From Muribaculaceae bacterium (GTDB lineage: Bacteria > Bacteroidota > Bacteroidia > Bacteroidales > Muribaculaceae), in assembly GCA_016292745.1 (NCBI GenBank), contig JAEDFO010000019.1, positions 1-36,381 of the forward strand: DNA of 36,381 nucleotides. The letters run 5' to 3'. The stretch's first letter is position 1. Each line of letters begins with the position of its first letter. Below, in pieces: positions 17,184 to 25,536 of this stretch. The position numbers and the translations under genes are program-made. Below the pieces are notes generated by a model, which saw only the letters and a program-made list of their open reading frames with translations, made no database searches and was not told where the DNA came from.

Positions 17184-18179
17184 TTAAGGTACTGCAATCT
17201 TGTCGAGGATTTCGCTGATGATTTCGTCGGAGTCAATGTTGTTGGCTTCGGCCTCGTACGACAATCCGATTCGGTGACGAAGCACGTCGTGGCTTACGGC
17301 ACGTACATCCTCGGGTATCACGTAGCCGCGGCCTTTCAGGAAGGCATAGGCGCGGGCTGCAAGTGCCAGACTTATCGAGGCACGTGGCGATGCACCGAAC
17401 GATATGATGCCGTTAAGGTCGGTCAAGCCGCATTCGGCCGAATCGCGGGTAGCAAACACGATGTCGACAATATATTTCTCAATCTTTTCGTCGATGTATA
17501 TCTTGCGCACTATGTTGCGCACGTCGAGAATCTCCTCGGGACGCACCAGTGCATCCACGCGGCGAGCTGTGCCTTGGATGTTCTGGCGAATAATCAGCTT
17601 TTCCTCTTCCTTGTTGGGGTAGCCTATAACCACCTTCATAAGAAAACGGTCAACCTGCGCCTCGGGCAGTGGATAGGTTCCTTCTTGCTCAATCGGGTTC
17701 TGGGTGGCCATTACCAGGAATGGCTTGTCGAGGGCAAAGGTGGAGTCGCCGATTGTCACCTGACGCTCTTGCATGGCTTCGAGCAATGCGCTCTGCACCT
17801 TGGCTGGGGCACGGTTGATTTCATCGGCAAGTACGAAGTTGGCAAATATCGGGCCTTTTTTAACCTCGAACTTCTCTTTCTGAACGCTGTACACCATTGT
17901 ACCGATAACGTCGGCTGGCAGCAAGTCGGGGGTAAACTGTATTCGGCTGTATTTGGCATCGATAAGTTGTGCCAATGTCTTTATGGCTAACGTTTTGGCC
18001 AAGCCCGGCACACCTTCGAGCAGAATGTGCCCATCGGCTAATAATGCTATAAGTAATGAGTCCACAAGGTGACGCTGACCCACTATGGTTTGGTCCATGC
18101 CTTGGGTAATTAATTTCACAAATCCGCTTTTACTCTCTATGAGGTCGTTCAACTCGCGAATATTTACTGATTCACTCAT
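17184..18179 (-). CDS. moxR: MoxR family AAA+ ATPase
   Basis: A 331-residue AAA+ ATPase of the MoxR group, thought to act as a chaperone for protein assembly or metal insertion together with VWA-domain partners. Visible motifs are Walker A (LEGVPGLAKT), Walker B (VLADEINRAPAKVQ), the sensor stretch (ATQNPIEQEGTYPLPEAQ) and a C-terminal helical lid. An in-frame ATG at 18221 is rejected: ATG 18179 gives the usual N-terminus (MSESVNIREL), and the -7 box at 18210 lies between the two, so the longer form would not be on the transcript. It is the first gene of the operon running to batE or the PAP2 gene. Confidence 0.93.
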   Translation of the reverse strand: MSESVNIRELNDLIESKSGFVKLITQGMDQTIVGQRHLVDSLLIALLADGHILLEGVPGLAKTLAIKTLAQLIDAKYSRIQFTPDLLPADVIGTMVYSVQKEKFEVKKGPIFANFVLADEINRAPAKVQSALLEAMQERQVTIGDSTFALDKPFLVMATQNPIEQEGTYPLPEAQVDRFLMKVVIGYPNKEEEKLIIRQNIQGTARRVDALVRPEEILDVRNIVRKIYIDEKIEKYIVDIVFATRDSAECGLTDLNGIISFGASPRASISLALAARAYAFLKGRGYVIPEDVRAVSHDVLRHRIGLSYEAEANNIDSDEIISEILDKIAVP

Positions 18180-18209
18180 GATTCTTATATGTTTTGTTGA
18201 TTTTGTTTG

Positions 18210-18217
18210 CAAATATA
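18210..18217 (-). promoter_or_regulatory. -7 element of the moxR-bat operon
   Basis: On the minus strand TATATTTG fits TAnnTTTG exactly, and transcription would begin ~25 bases before the moxR ATG. A clear TTTG at -33 is not visible. Confidence 0.5.
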
Positions 18218-18331
18218 TCACTTATGGCGGTAAAAATGTTAACGCCAATAGTTAAATTTTAATATTAATACTTTAATAGATTCAATCGCACCTAAAGCAT
18301 TGCCAATGGCCCTTTGTAGTGGCATCTGACA

Positions 18332-19477
18332 TTACTTGGTTCCCAGAATCTCGGCCGATTTGGCTTTGGCTTTTGCTACACTTTCGGGGTCGTTCTTGTC
18401 GATACCGTATTTCGATGCCGGTGGTATTATTACCACTGTGCCGGCCTCAATATGGTTGGGGTCGCTTATTATCGATTTATTCTCCTCGTAGATGTAAACC
18501 CAAAAATTAAGGTCGCCGTAATATTCCCTTGCCATGGTGGTGAGGAAGCGGGTGCGGCCCACTGTATCGGTCTTCACAAGCGATATCGAGTTGTCGCTCG
18601 CCGGCTTGGCTTCTTCCTTTGCAGCTTCAGGTTGCTTGGTGGCTGTATCGGCAGGTTTGGCCTCTGCGGCACTGAATTCGGGCTCTACGCTGTCGGTCAC
18701 GGCAACATTTTCCACTTGTGCCTCATCGTCTTCGTTGTCGGTGGTGGATGTGGCAACACCGAATCCGCTGAACCACAATATCGCAAGTAACAGCAGTGCA
18801 GTCACTATTATGCCAGTAATTAGTCCCCAGAAGAATCCTTTGCCAAACGAGCCTTTCTGCTCGTTGTCCTCTTCTTCCTCGTCATCGTAGTTATACTCTG
18901 CGGGTTCTTCGGCTTGGGACTCGGGTTCGGTCATAGGCATCACTGTTGCCACTGCCGCTTCAGGCTCTTCGTCCTGTGCCATGAGCTCTGCCGGTATCTC
19001 TGGCGGCATTGCCGGCTCCGTAATTTCTTCGCTTTGGGCCTCAGGCTCTTCGGCTATTGTCTCCTCTTCTGTAATGGCTGCTATCGGTGCACTTATCGGG
19101 AGCTGTTCGTCTGCCGATATGTCTTCAAGCGCTTCAATCACCTCGGAAGGAGTACTATCGTCAATCTCCACAGTGTCGAAATCGGCAAACGCTGCGTTTA
19201 CCGCGTCGGCAAGTTCCTTGTCGGGAGTGAACGTAATCTTGCTGTGCTCCGGAATCTCTATCTCTTCGCCGGTGCCCACGTGCACACTCTTGCGTGCCTC
19301 CACCTTCGATACTTTGAACACGCCGAAACGTCGTATCTTAACAGTCTCGCCATCCTCAAGCGCCTGCTCTATTGCTGCAAAAAACTCCTTTACAAACGAT
19401 TCCGACGTCTTTTTCGTCGTCCCGTTGCTCTGCGACACTAGGTCTATCAGTTCAGGAAATGTTATCTTTTTGTTCAT
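18332..19477 (-). CDS. Membrane-anchored HU-LysM fusion protein
   Basis: This 381-residue protein has an unusual order of domains. Residues 1-95 are an HU/IHF-type DNA-binding domain (FFAAIEQALEDGETVKIRRF, then GVFKV and I-T-F-T-P-D-K-E-L). Residues ~97-212 are a Glu/Asp/Pro/Ala-rich acidic linker. Residues ~215-238 are a single membrane helix (WGLITGIIVTALLLLAILWF). A second linker leads to a LysM-like domain near 303-352 (REYYGDLNFWVYIYEENK ... V-V-I-I-P-P). LysM modules bind peptidoglycan, so the protein could tie the chromosome to the cell wall, if the HU part is inside and LysM outside. It lies 26 bases after a plain HU gene. Related HU-LysM proteins exist in Bacteroidetes; I know no assigned role. 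Confidence 0.82.
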   Translation of the reverse strand: MNKKITFPELIDLVSQSNGTTKKTSESFVKEFFAAIEQALEDGETVKIRRFGVFKVSKVEARKSVHVGTGEEIEIPEHSKITFTPDKELADAVNAAFADFDTVEIDDSTPSEVIEALEDISADEQLPISAPIAAITEEETIAEEPEAQSEEITEPAMPPEIPAELMAQDEEPEAAVATVMPMTEPESQAEEPAEYNYDDEEEEDNEQKGSFGKGFFWGLITGIIVTALLLLAILWFSGFGVATSTTDNEDDEAQVENVAVTDSVEPEFSAAEAKPADTATKQPEAAKEEAKPASDNSISLVKTDTVGRTRFLTTMAREYYGDLNFWVYIYEENKSIISDPNHIEAGTVVIIPPASKYGIDKNDPESVAKAKAKSAEILGTK

Positions 19478-19503
19478 ACCTCAACCAGTTTCAATTATTA
19501 TCT

Positions 19504-19791
19504 TTATTGGGGCTGTTTTGTGCGAAGTTTCTGCTTCATTATTGCGCTCATCTTGAATGTAAGCACAACCTTGGGCGGTATCAGAATTCGTTTGCCGCTC
19601 GAGGGGTGGATGTTTATCCGTTCCTGTCGCTTCCGCGGCTCAAATGTCCCGAATCCCGGTATGGCTATCGAATCCTCCTCGGCGCATCGCTCCTTGAACA
19701 CATTTATCAGTGCGTCAAGTTGTTTCTCGGTTTCGTCCACACTTCGACCGGTCTTCCCTGATATATTCTTTATCAGTTGTTTTGTATCCAT
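19504..19791 (-). CDS. HU/IHF-type DNA-binding protein
   Basis: With the start at 19791 (MDTKQLIKNI) this is a 95-residue single-domain HU-like protein: N-terminal dimer helices, the family core SIAIPGFGTFEPRKRQERIN, the DNA-arm region H-P-S-S-G-K-R-I, and the closing strand. A longer in-frame ATG at 19872 adds 27 residues without family likeness and is rejected. HU proteins bend and compact DNA. It is the first gene of an operon with the HU-LysM gene, sharing the promoter at 19889-19920. The two HU domains could form a mixed dimer; that is inference. Confidence 0.85.
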   Translation of the reverse strand: MDTKQLIKNISGKTGRSVDETEKQLDALINVFKERCAEEDSIAIPGFGTFEPRKRQERINIHPSSGKRILIPPKVVLTFKMSAIMKQKLRTKQPQ

Positions 19792-19888
19792 ATGATTTTG
19801 TATAATTACCAATTTTGTATTGGAATAGCATGGCACAATGCGCAAATGAGGTGTCTCAACGCTAATCGCCAAGCCCGAAATCCCACTG

Positions 19889-19920
19889 CAAATTTACTAC
19901 CTTTCACCCACTATACCAAA
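19889..19920 (-). promoter_or_regulatory. Promoter of the HU / HU-LysM operon
   Basis: On the minus strand TTTG (19917-19920), 20 bases, then TAAATTTG (19889-19896): both elements match the Bacteroidetes consensus. Confidence 0.75.
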
Positions 19921-20239
19921 CACATCCGCCTTTTTCCATTCTCCAATAAGATCATTAAGCGAATTCTTTAAAACCATGATTATAATTAATAGTTATTAAA
20001 AAAATGTCAAATATTTTTTGTTGTTCAATTGACAATACTTCAATTTGCATTGACTCGCAGATAGTCCATAGGGCTTATGTGGTTTTTTTAAGGCTCGACT
20101 AGTTATTCCAACTGAAGATGAAATATCAAGAATGGACAATTATGATATTTTTGCTTTCTTAGTTACATATCCATGTTCTGTAGCTATGCCGTCAGGATGC
20201 CTATTTTGTTGGTTCCCATTGCAGTCTAATCTTTTATGT
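19921..20239. other. AT-rich intergenic stretch without a recognised gene
   Basis: No convincing gene is visible between the HU promoter and the GH84 terminator. The stretch has an incomplete palindrome TTGTTCAATTGACAA (20021-20035) and a run of 7 T. A plus-strand frame open from about 20082 to 20262 has no good start, promoter or family likeness, so it is not called; it could be a decayed gene end. Confidence 0.5.
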
Positions 20240-20276
20240 AATGCACCTGCCGAGAAATGAACTGGGCAGGTGCATT
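20240..20276 (-). terminator. Hairpin terminator after the GH84 gene
   Basis: A 12-base-pair perfect stem (20240-20251 with 20265-20276) begins 6 bases after the GH84 stop. The following minus-strand bases are A/T-rich but hold no clean T-run, so strength is uncertain. Confidence 0.55.
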
Positions 20277-20282
20277 GGCGTT

Positions 20283-22442
20283 TTATTTTGTTAGTGCGGC
20301 AAAGCGACCCAGGCGGATGGCTATGGTGTCGTTGCTGCTGTTGACGAGCCTTACGTAGCGCATGGCGCTGTCGTCGGCCGGGATGGTGTCGAGCCGATCG
20401 GCGCCAGACTTGGCGAATGCTTCCCAGCTGTTTCCGTCGGCCGACCACTCCAGGCTGCGTTGGCTGGCTTTGCTCGAGCGAAGGTCGTACACAATGGCGG
20501 TGGGCTGCTTGTGGCTCTCAATCTTGAACCCTACGAAATCGCCTGGTGCGAGCTTTAGGAGTGCAAAGTGAGGCACGATGCCCACAACATCGTCGTCGAC
20601 AAAGCATGACAGTTCATCAGCATAAGCTGAACCAGCGATAATCGTTGGAAGTTCTGCTGGTTTTTGTTCGGGTAGTAGGGTGTTCTCCACGTGGCGGAGC
20701 ATTGCTTCGATAAATGGCATCAGCACTTGCGAGCCGCTGCGCACTCCATCCTGCTCTCCCTTGCGGTATTTGCGGTTTAGTGCATGCATTGCCTCGATAG
20801 CCTCTTTCACTTTGGCATATGCCGTACGACAACCTTCGGCATCGCCGTCTTTGGCAATGGCGAGCATTTCCATGGTGGCCATGCCGGCCTTGCCGAGATT
20901 CTCGGTCTGTGCAAGCCACGGCTCTATTTCGCTTAGCAGTTCTTTGTTTGTGGCCTTCGAACGTATTTCGGCTGGGGCTTTTTGAATCTGCTCCATAAGT
21001 GTGGCAATGTCGTTGGCCTCCTTGCTGTTGTAGGCGCCTTCGGTTATCGATTTTGTGAATTGGTTAATCATTTCTCTTGAATTGAACGATTCTTCGCGCT
21101 CGTAGAGCCATGTGTTAGGGCCAATACTGGCATTGTGCTCGCAGAACAAGCGGAATGCTTCGGGGGCTTCGGGCACAAGGGCCTTACATGCACGCTCCCA
21201 GCTTGCAGTCGAGTCGTATTCTTTGGCATTCCACACAAATTCGGCAACGCTCCATATTGCCACCTTGCTGGCTTCGGCATATTCCATCGGGTTCGACACG
21301 AATGCCACCACCTTGTCGGATATTTCCTTGTCAAGGCCATATACCGGTCCCATTGGCAGATAAGCCAGGCTGTAGTCGTTAACCGGGAAGTTCCACCATA
21401 TGTAGCAATTGCGTTTTATCCTGTTGTTGACCCACGAAATGCCGTTGTTGGTGATGTCGCACACCACCTTGTCGCCGGTCCACATCACGCGGACAAACGG
21501 GTCGAGTTCCTCACCGAGGATGTCGAGATAGTCGGAGTTGGCCCATTCGCGGTTATATTCTGTCGGACAGAGAATCAGCTGTTGTATGTCGTCCTTGGCA
21601 TCCACCACTTCCTGTTTCAGGTAGTTCATAAATGCTGCCTGTTTGTGGGCGTCGGTCCCTTCGCCGGTAATATCGTCGAAAAACACTGCAAAGCCTCTTA
21701 CTCCCAAGTCGTACATCCGCATCAGTTTGTTAACGGCAGCTTGACGGTCGGTTTCGTTCCATTTGATATCCATTCCGGGGTGGATGGCCCACACAAAGTC
21801 AACTTTGTTCTTCTTGGCCTCAGTCACCAATGCCTGAATGTTGCGTGCCTCGTCGTCGGGGTACGGCTCACGCCACAGTGCGCGGTGATACGGGTCGTCC
21901 TTCGGTCCGAAGATGTAGGTGTTCATCTTCATTCGTCCATACATGCGCAGTTGCGACACCCTGTTCTCAAATGTCCACGGATTGCCATAAAAGCCTTCCA
22001 CAACACCGCGGAACGCTACATCGGGATAGTCGACGATGTTGCACACCGGCAACCTAGTCCCTTCGCAGGCCAGCTGCTTCAGCGTCTGGGCTGCGTAGAA
22101 CATCGACCTGTCGTCGTAAGCACCTATGCTGATGCCTTCGGTGCTGATAGCTATTGTGTATGCCCCCGACTGTTGCAGCTTAGCCACAGTGTCGATTGCC
22201 TCAATTTTTATTGATGTTGCGGCATTTTCATTGATTTTCAGTGTTTTGCTTAGAATTTCGAGAGCATCGGCGTCAATGTCCGAAGTGCATTCTGCGCGAT
22301 ATCCCTCGGCCGGCATTTCTATATATTCGCCACTGAATTCCACACATTGAGGGGTGGGGTACACATCCAGTTTTTTGACAGTTCGAGTGCCGCACGATGT
22401 AACCAGCAGTGCAGCAGCAACAATTGCTAATGTCTTCCTCAT
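20283..22442 (-). CDS. GH84 beta-N-acetylglucosaminidase lipoprotein
   Basis: GH84 enzymes remove terminal beta-linked N-acetylglucosamine, including O-GlcNAc, by substrate-assisted catalysis. The 719-residue protein has a lipoprotein signal (AALLVTSC, Cys17), an N-terminal accessory domain with the GH20b-like fold (about 25-140), the catalytic barrel (about 141-440) with FRGVVEGFYG and the catalytic pair in FFDDITG (Asp256-Asp257), a helical domain, and a C-terminal beta domain (about 575-715) of carbohydrate-binding type. The layout and length are those of Bacteroides BT4395. No acidic export signal follows the cysteine, so it may stay periplasmic. The likely substrates are mucin or other host glycans. 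It lies 56 bases after an unknown exported gene, probably in one operon. Confidence 0.93.
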   Translation of the reverse strand: MRKTLAIVAAALLVTSCGTRTVKKLDVYPTPQCVEFSGEYIEMPAEGYRAECTSDIDADALEILSKTLKINENAATSIKIEAIDTVAKLQQSGAYTIAISTEGISIGAYDDRSMFYAAQTLKQLACEGTRLPVCNIVDYPDVAFRGVVEGFYGNPWTFENRVSQLRMYGRMKMNTYIFGPKDDPYHRALWREPYPDDEARNIQALVTEAKKNKVDFVWAIHPGMDIKWNETDRQAAVNKLMRMYDLGVRGFAVFFDDITGEGTDAHKQAAFMNYLKQEVVDAKDDIQQLILCPTEYNREWANSDYLDILGEELDPFVRVMWTGDKVVCDITNNGISWVNNRIKRNCYIWWNFPVNDYSLAYLPMGPVYGLDKEISDKVVAFVSNPMEYAEASKVAIWSVAEFVWNAKEYDSTASWERACKALVPEAPEAFRLFCEHNASIGPNTWLYEREESFNSREMINQFTKSITEGAYNSKEANDIATLMEQIQKAPAEIRSKATNKELLSEIEPWLAQTENLGKAGMATMEMLAIAKDGDAEGCRTAYAKVKEAIEAMHALNRKYRKGEQDGVRSGSQVLMPFIEAMLRHVENTLLPEQKPAELPTIIAGSAYADELSCFVDDDVVGIVPHFALLKLAPGDFVGFKIESHKQPTAIVYDLRSSKASQRSLEWSADGNSWEAFAKSGADRLDTIPADDSAMRYVRLVNSSNDTIAIRLGRFAALTK

Positions 22443-22498
22443 CTTTTTGGTATTGTTTTAGGTGTTAATATTCGGAAAGTTATATTTTCCCGTAGTCG

Positions 22499-23044
22499 TC
22501 AGAAATCAAGAAATGATTTGTCGGATTTCCCGGGCAATAACTCTATGTAAAGGTCATGGTTAGCCTCGTACATGTTTATGTTAAAGTCATATGTTATTTT
22601 TTCTCTTGGTATGGCGTCAATTGTCTTTTGGTCAAATTCATTATGTCTCGACCGTGAATTTCTTCCTGCATTTGGCTCATTCGACAATGAGCTTGGCATG
22701 TCAATGTCGGCTCCCTTAGCCTTTATTATCAGAGTGCGCCCTTTCAATCGCCTCAAATTGTTATTGCTGTATTCTGCAATTTTGAAGCGTTCGCCAGGAA
22801 CTATTGAGCTCCCTGTCCCTACGGGTATTATGTAGTCGCTTTCCGTCGCTTCCACCACTGCAATCTTTAATATGGTATACAATGTCTTGTTTACCACAAA
22901 CACATTGTCGTTGATGTTCAGCGTCGTCGGGACTGTACACACAATTTCGTTGTTGCCTGCTGCGATGCTGTCGTTTCGCCCTTGTGCATCAATATTGAAT
23001 GCTGTTGATGCAACAATAAATAGTACAAATAGTAGGTGCTTCAT
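22499..23044 (-). CDS. Unknown exported protein
   Basis: I do not recognise this 181-residue protein. It begins with a signal peptide (about 1-20, MKHLLFVLFIVASTAF, cleavage near D-A-Q) and has no further membrane helix. The middle (about 45-115) looks beta-rich, with evenly spaced hydrophobic residues. The stretch 116-150 is polar and rich in Asn/Arg/Ser, and the end has a short beta-like segment. It is expected in the periplasm or at the outer membrane. It sits 18 bases after the CvfB-like gene and 56 bases before GH84, so it is probably co-transcribed with both. Confidence 0.7.
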   Translation of the reverse strand: MKHLLFVLFIVASTAFNIDAQGRNDSIAAGNNEIVCTVPTTLNINDNVFVVNKTLYTILKIAVVEATESDYIIPVGTGSSIVPGERFKIAEYSNNNLRRLKGRTLIIKAKGADIDMPSSLSNEPNAGRNSRSRHNEFDQKTIDAIPREKITYDFNINMYEANHDLYIELLPGKSDKSFLDF

Positions 23045-23062
23045 AATATTTAATGTATTTGG

Positions 23063-23902
23063 TTATTTGTTTGTAACCAAAGTGATTGCATCGGGCTGTA
23101 TGTCTATCCTGTGTTTCTTGAACAGATGCCCGATGGCTTGCTTGAAATCGCGCTTGCTGCATTTGAAGTAAGCCCGGATTTCCTCTGGCGTCGATGCATC
23201 GGTTATGTGCATCGAACCACCGTTGGCACGCATGCGTTCCACAAGGCGTTCGGCAAGATCTGCCGTTCGGCTTTTTGCCTTAGTGCCGAGCAGAAGGTCG
23301 ATTTTGCCGTCGCGGCGAATGGTTTTCACTCGTGCCTGGTGATGCTCGCCGATGTTTATCTCGGCAAACACCTCGTTGTGGTAAATCATGCCCCAATGCA
23401 GATTATTGATAATTACCCTATATCCCAGGTCAGTGCGCTTGGCTATCAGCACATCCACCAGCTCGTCGGTACGATAGTGTGGTATTGTGTTGTCGACAAA
23501 TTTGTCGAGCTTGGCCGATGCTACTATTCGCTTGGTGTTGTCGTCAAGGTAGATATACACCACATAGTAGCGCCCTTGTTCCATCCGCACTTTCTGCTCG
23601 CGGAACGGCACTAAAAGCTCCTTGGGCAATCCCCAATCAAGGAATGCACCGGTGGCATTCACTTGCGATACACGTAGCAGTGCAAACTCGCCCACCATAG
23701 CCTTCGGACGGTCGGTTACTGCCACCAGACGGTCCTCTGAATCGTTATACACAAACACATCAATTTCATCGCCCTCCTTCACTCCCTCGGTCAGATAACG
23801 TTTCGGTAAAAGTATTTCTATCCCATCGCCGGCTTCGAGAAATGCACCGAAATCAACGAATCGGTTTACTTTGAGGGTGTTGATTTTTCCTATTTGAACC
23901 AT
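23063..23902 (-). CDS. cvfB: CvfB-like S1 RNA-binding protein
   Basis: This 279-residue cytoplasmic protein matches the CvfB/YitL family: three S1-like RNA-binding barrels (about 3-60, 70-135 and 145-205; for example R-F-V-D-F-G-A-F-L and V-N-A-T-G-A-F-L-D-W-G) and a C-terminal winged helix (about 220-275, FKCSKRDFKQAIGHLFKKHR). In Staphylococcus aureus CvfB binds RNA and affects virulence gene expression; no role is known in Bacteroidetes. It is the first gene of a run with the unknown exported protein and GH84. It diverges from the DUF3298 gene. Confidence 0.88.
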   Translation of the reverse strand: MVQIGKINTLKVNRFVDFGAFLEAGDGIEILLPKRYLTEGVKEGDEIDVFVYNDSEDRLVAVTDRPKAMVGEFALLRVSQVNATGAFLDWGLPKELLVPFREQKVRMEQGRYYVVYIYLDDNTKRIVASAKLDKFVDNTIPHYRTDELVDVLIAKRTDLGYRVIINNLHWGMIYHNEVFAEINIGEHHQARVKTIRRDGKIDLLLGTKAKSRTADLAERLVERMRANGGSMHITDASTPEEIRAYFKCSKRDFKQAIGHLFKKHRIDIQPDAITLVTNK

Positions 23903-23972
23903 TCAATGTAATTTTTAAGCGAATATCGCAATAATTAATCAATTATTTGTCATTTCATAATTAATTTTGCAC

Positions 23973-23980
23973 TATCTTTA
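23973..23980 (+). promoter_or_regulatory. Possible -7 element for the DUF3298-rsmG operon
   Basis: TATCTTTA differs from TAnnTTTG in the final base. It stands 67 bases before ATG 24048 and just ahead of a leader hairpin. A TTTG at 23946-23949 is 23 bases upstream, which is further than usual. Confidence 0.3.
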
Positions 23981-23992
23981 CATAATAAGAGC

Positions 23993-24022
23993 CTCTTGAG
24001 CATTTGCGATTCGCTCCAAGAG
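23993..24022 (+). other. Leader hairpin before the DUF3298 gene
   Basis: CTCTTG-AGC (23993-24001) pairs with GCT-C-CAAGAG (24013-24022), nine pairs with one bulged C. No T-run follows in either direction, so a terminator is unlikely. Confidence 0.35.
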
Positions 24023-24047
24023 CCATTATTCTTAAAAAGGAAAAAAC

Positions 24048-24896
24048 ATGAAATATCTGTTATCAGTCGCTGTCTTGTTAATTGTTCTGTGTATCCTTCC
24101 GTCGGGGTGTAGCCATAGCGATAATTCGTCTCGCGCCACTGCGGGCGACACTGTTGTGTTCCACACCACCGCCCTCAGCGATTCAGTAAAGTTTCTCATC
24201 AGTGGTCGCGATTCGGCCTGTGTCAAGGTGCGCCTTTCGTTGGCTTTGCCTGCTGAGTATGCCGATTCGGCGGCTCTTTCGCAGTTCGAGAATAAGTTGT
24301 CAGCATATCTCTTGGGTTACGATACAGTAAGTACTGCATCAGAATCGTTCGCATCCATCTACATTGCCAGCGTCCTCGATGTGTTCAATGGCAGCAATTG
24401 GGCCGAGGTGCACGATTCGCTTCCCGGCGATCACGACGAGATGTCTTCCGACTTCACCGACGTGATGATCAACATCGATGTTTATCCCGTATTCAATTCC
24501 AACGGTATTGTGTCGATGTGCAAGCATCGCACAACTATCTACAGTGAGCCCGACACACTCTCTGAACGATTCTATTTCAATTATAATCTTCGCGACATGA
24601 GTGTAGTCGACATCACAAGCCTCATCTCCGAAGACGACTTCGTTGAGGTGAGCGAGATGTTGCGTTATCGTTTGCTCGACGATTCGGGGGTCCGCACCAA
24701 CGACGAACTCATTGAACAGGGCTATTTCAATCTCGATAATCTGCAGGTCAACAACAACTTCTTCATAAGCTCTAAGGGTATTACCTGGAATTATATTCCC
24801 TTCGAGATTGCTTGCTACAAGATAGGCGAAAGTGCCATTACTCTCAGCTTCGACGAGTTGGCCCCGTATTTACTTATAAAAGACCTCGTTAATTAA
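24048..24896 (+). CDS. DUF3298 (RsiV-like) lipoprotein
   Basis: The 282-residue precursor has a lipoprotein signal (LCILPSGC, Cys21), so the mature protein is membrane-anchored in the periplasm. The C-terminal part has the DUF3298 pattern, a beta-helix-beta fold ending in I-T-W-N-Y-I-P-F-E-I-A-C-Y and then L-S-F-D-E-L-A-P-Y-L. DUF3298 is found in RsiV, which senses lysozyme in Bacillus, but here there is no sigma factor nearby, so a similar role is only a guess. The stop is followed directly by the rsmG start without a spacer. Confidence 0.8.
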   Translation: MKYLLSVAVLLIVLCILPSGCSHSDNSSRATAGDTVVFHTTALSDSVKFLISGRDSACVKVRLSLALPAEYADSAALSQFENKLSAYLLGYDTVSTASESFASIYIASVLDVFNGSNWAEVHDSLPGDHDEMSSDFTDVMINIDVYPVFNSNGIVSMCKHRTTIYSEPDTLSERFYFNYNLRDMSVVDITSLISEDDFVEVSEMLRYRLLDDSGVRTNDELIEQGYFNLDNLQVNNNFFISSKGITWNYIPFEIACYKIGESAITLSFDELAPYLLIKDLVN

Positions 24897-25529
24897 ATGA
24901 ACAACGTAATAGAGAAATATTTTCCGCATCTCACCGATCGCCAGCGTGAGCAATTCAATATGATGGGTGGGTTGTATCCTGAGTGGAACGAGAAAATCAA
25001 TGTTATTTCCCGTAAAGATATCCAGAACCTTTACGTAAACCACATACTCCATTCGCTCGGCATCGCCAAGATGCTCGATTTGAAATCCGGTTCGCGTGTA
25101 CTCGATTTCGGAACCGGCGGCGGTTTCCCGGGAGTTCCGTTGGCTGTTATGTTTCCCGATTCTCATTTCCATCTTGTCGATAGAATTGGCAAGAAACTCC
25201 GTGTGGCTGAGGATATTGCCACCAGGATAGGTCTTGAGAACGTCTCAATTCAGCATGGCGACATCAAGGAGGTGAAAGGCAAATTCGATTTCGTCGTGAG
25301 CCGTGCTGTGATGCGTCTCGACGAGATTGTGCCGCTCGTAAAGCGCCTTATCGATGCAAAATGCATTAATTCGCTCCCTAACGGCCTTATATGCCTCAAA
25401 GGGGGTGAACTCGATTCCGAAATCCACAATTATCGTCGTTCGGTGCTTATCGAGCAGCTCAAATACTGGTTCGACGAACCTTTCTTCGAAACAAAGAAGG
25501 TTGTATATTTGCCCATTCAAACTAAATAA
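24897..25529 (+). CDS. rsmG: RsmG, 16S rRNA (guanine-N7)-methyltransferase
   Basis: RsmG methylates N7 of G527 in the 530 loop of 16S rRNA with S-adenosylmethionine; loss gives low-level streptomycin resistance in several species. The 210-residue protein has the conserved start region L-T-D-R-Q-R-E-Q-F, the segment W-N-E-K-I-N-V-I-S-R, and the cofactor-binding motif VLDFGTGGGFPGVPLAVMFP, then V-D-R-I-G-K-K and V-S-R-A-V. The ATG follows the previous stop immediately, which implies coupled translation. The MBL hydrolase starts 7 bases later. Confidence 0.95.
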   Translation: MNNVIEKYFPHLTDRQREQFNMMGGLYPEWNEKINVISRKDIQNLYVNHILHSLGIAKMLDLKSGSRVLDFGTGGGFPGVPLAVMFPDSHFHLVDRIGKKLRVAEDIATRIGLENVSIQHGDIKEVKGKFDFVVSRAVMRLDEIVPLVKRLIDAKCINSLPNGLICLKGGELDSEIHNYRRSVLIEQLKYWFDEPFFETKKVVYLPIQTK

Positions 25530-25536
25530 CACCGCA

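Noticed and set aside
20140..20448. A 102-codon minus-strand frame overlapping the GH84 end
   Set aside because: It starts inside GH84 in another frame and passes through the terminator hairpin; there is no promoter or family likeness.
21135..22214. A 359-codon plus-strand open frame opposite GH84
   Set aside because: It lies wholly inside the GH84 gene, whose catalytic motifs and lipoprotein signal are clear. The translation is His/Val-rich without a known fold.
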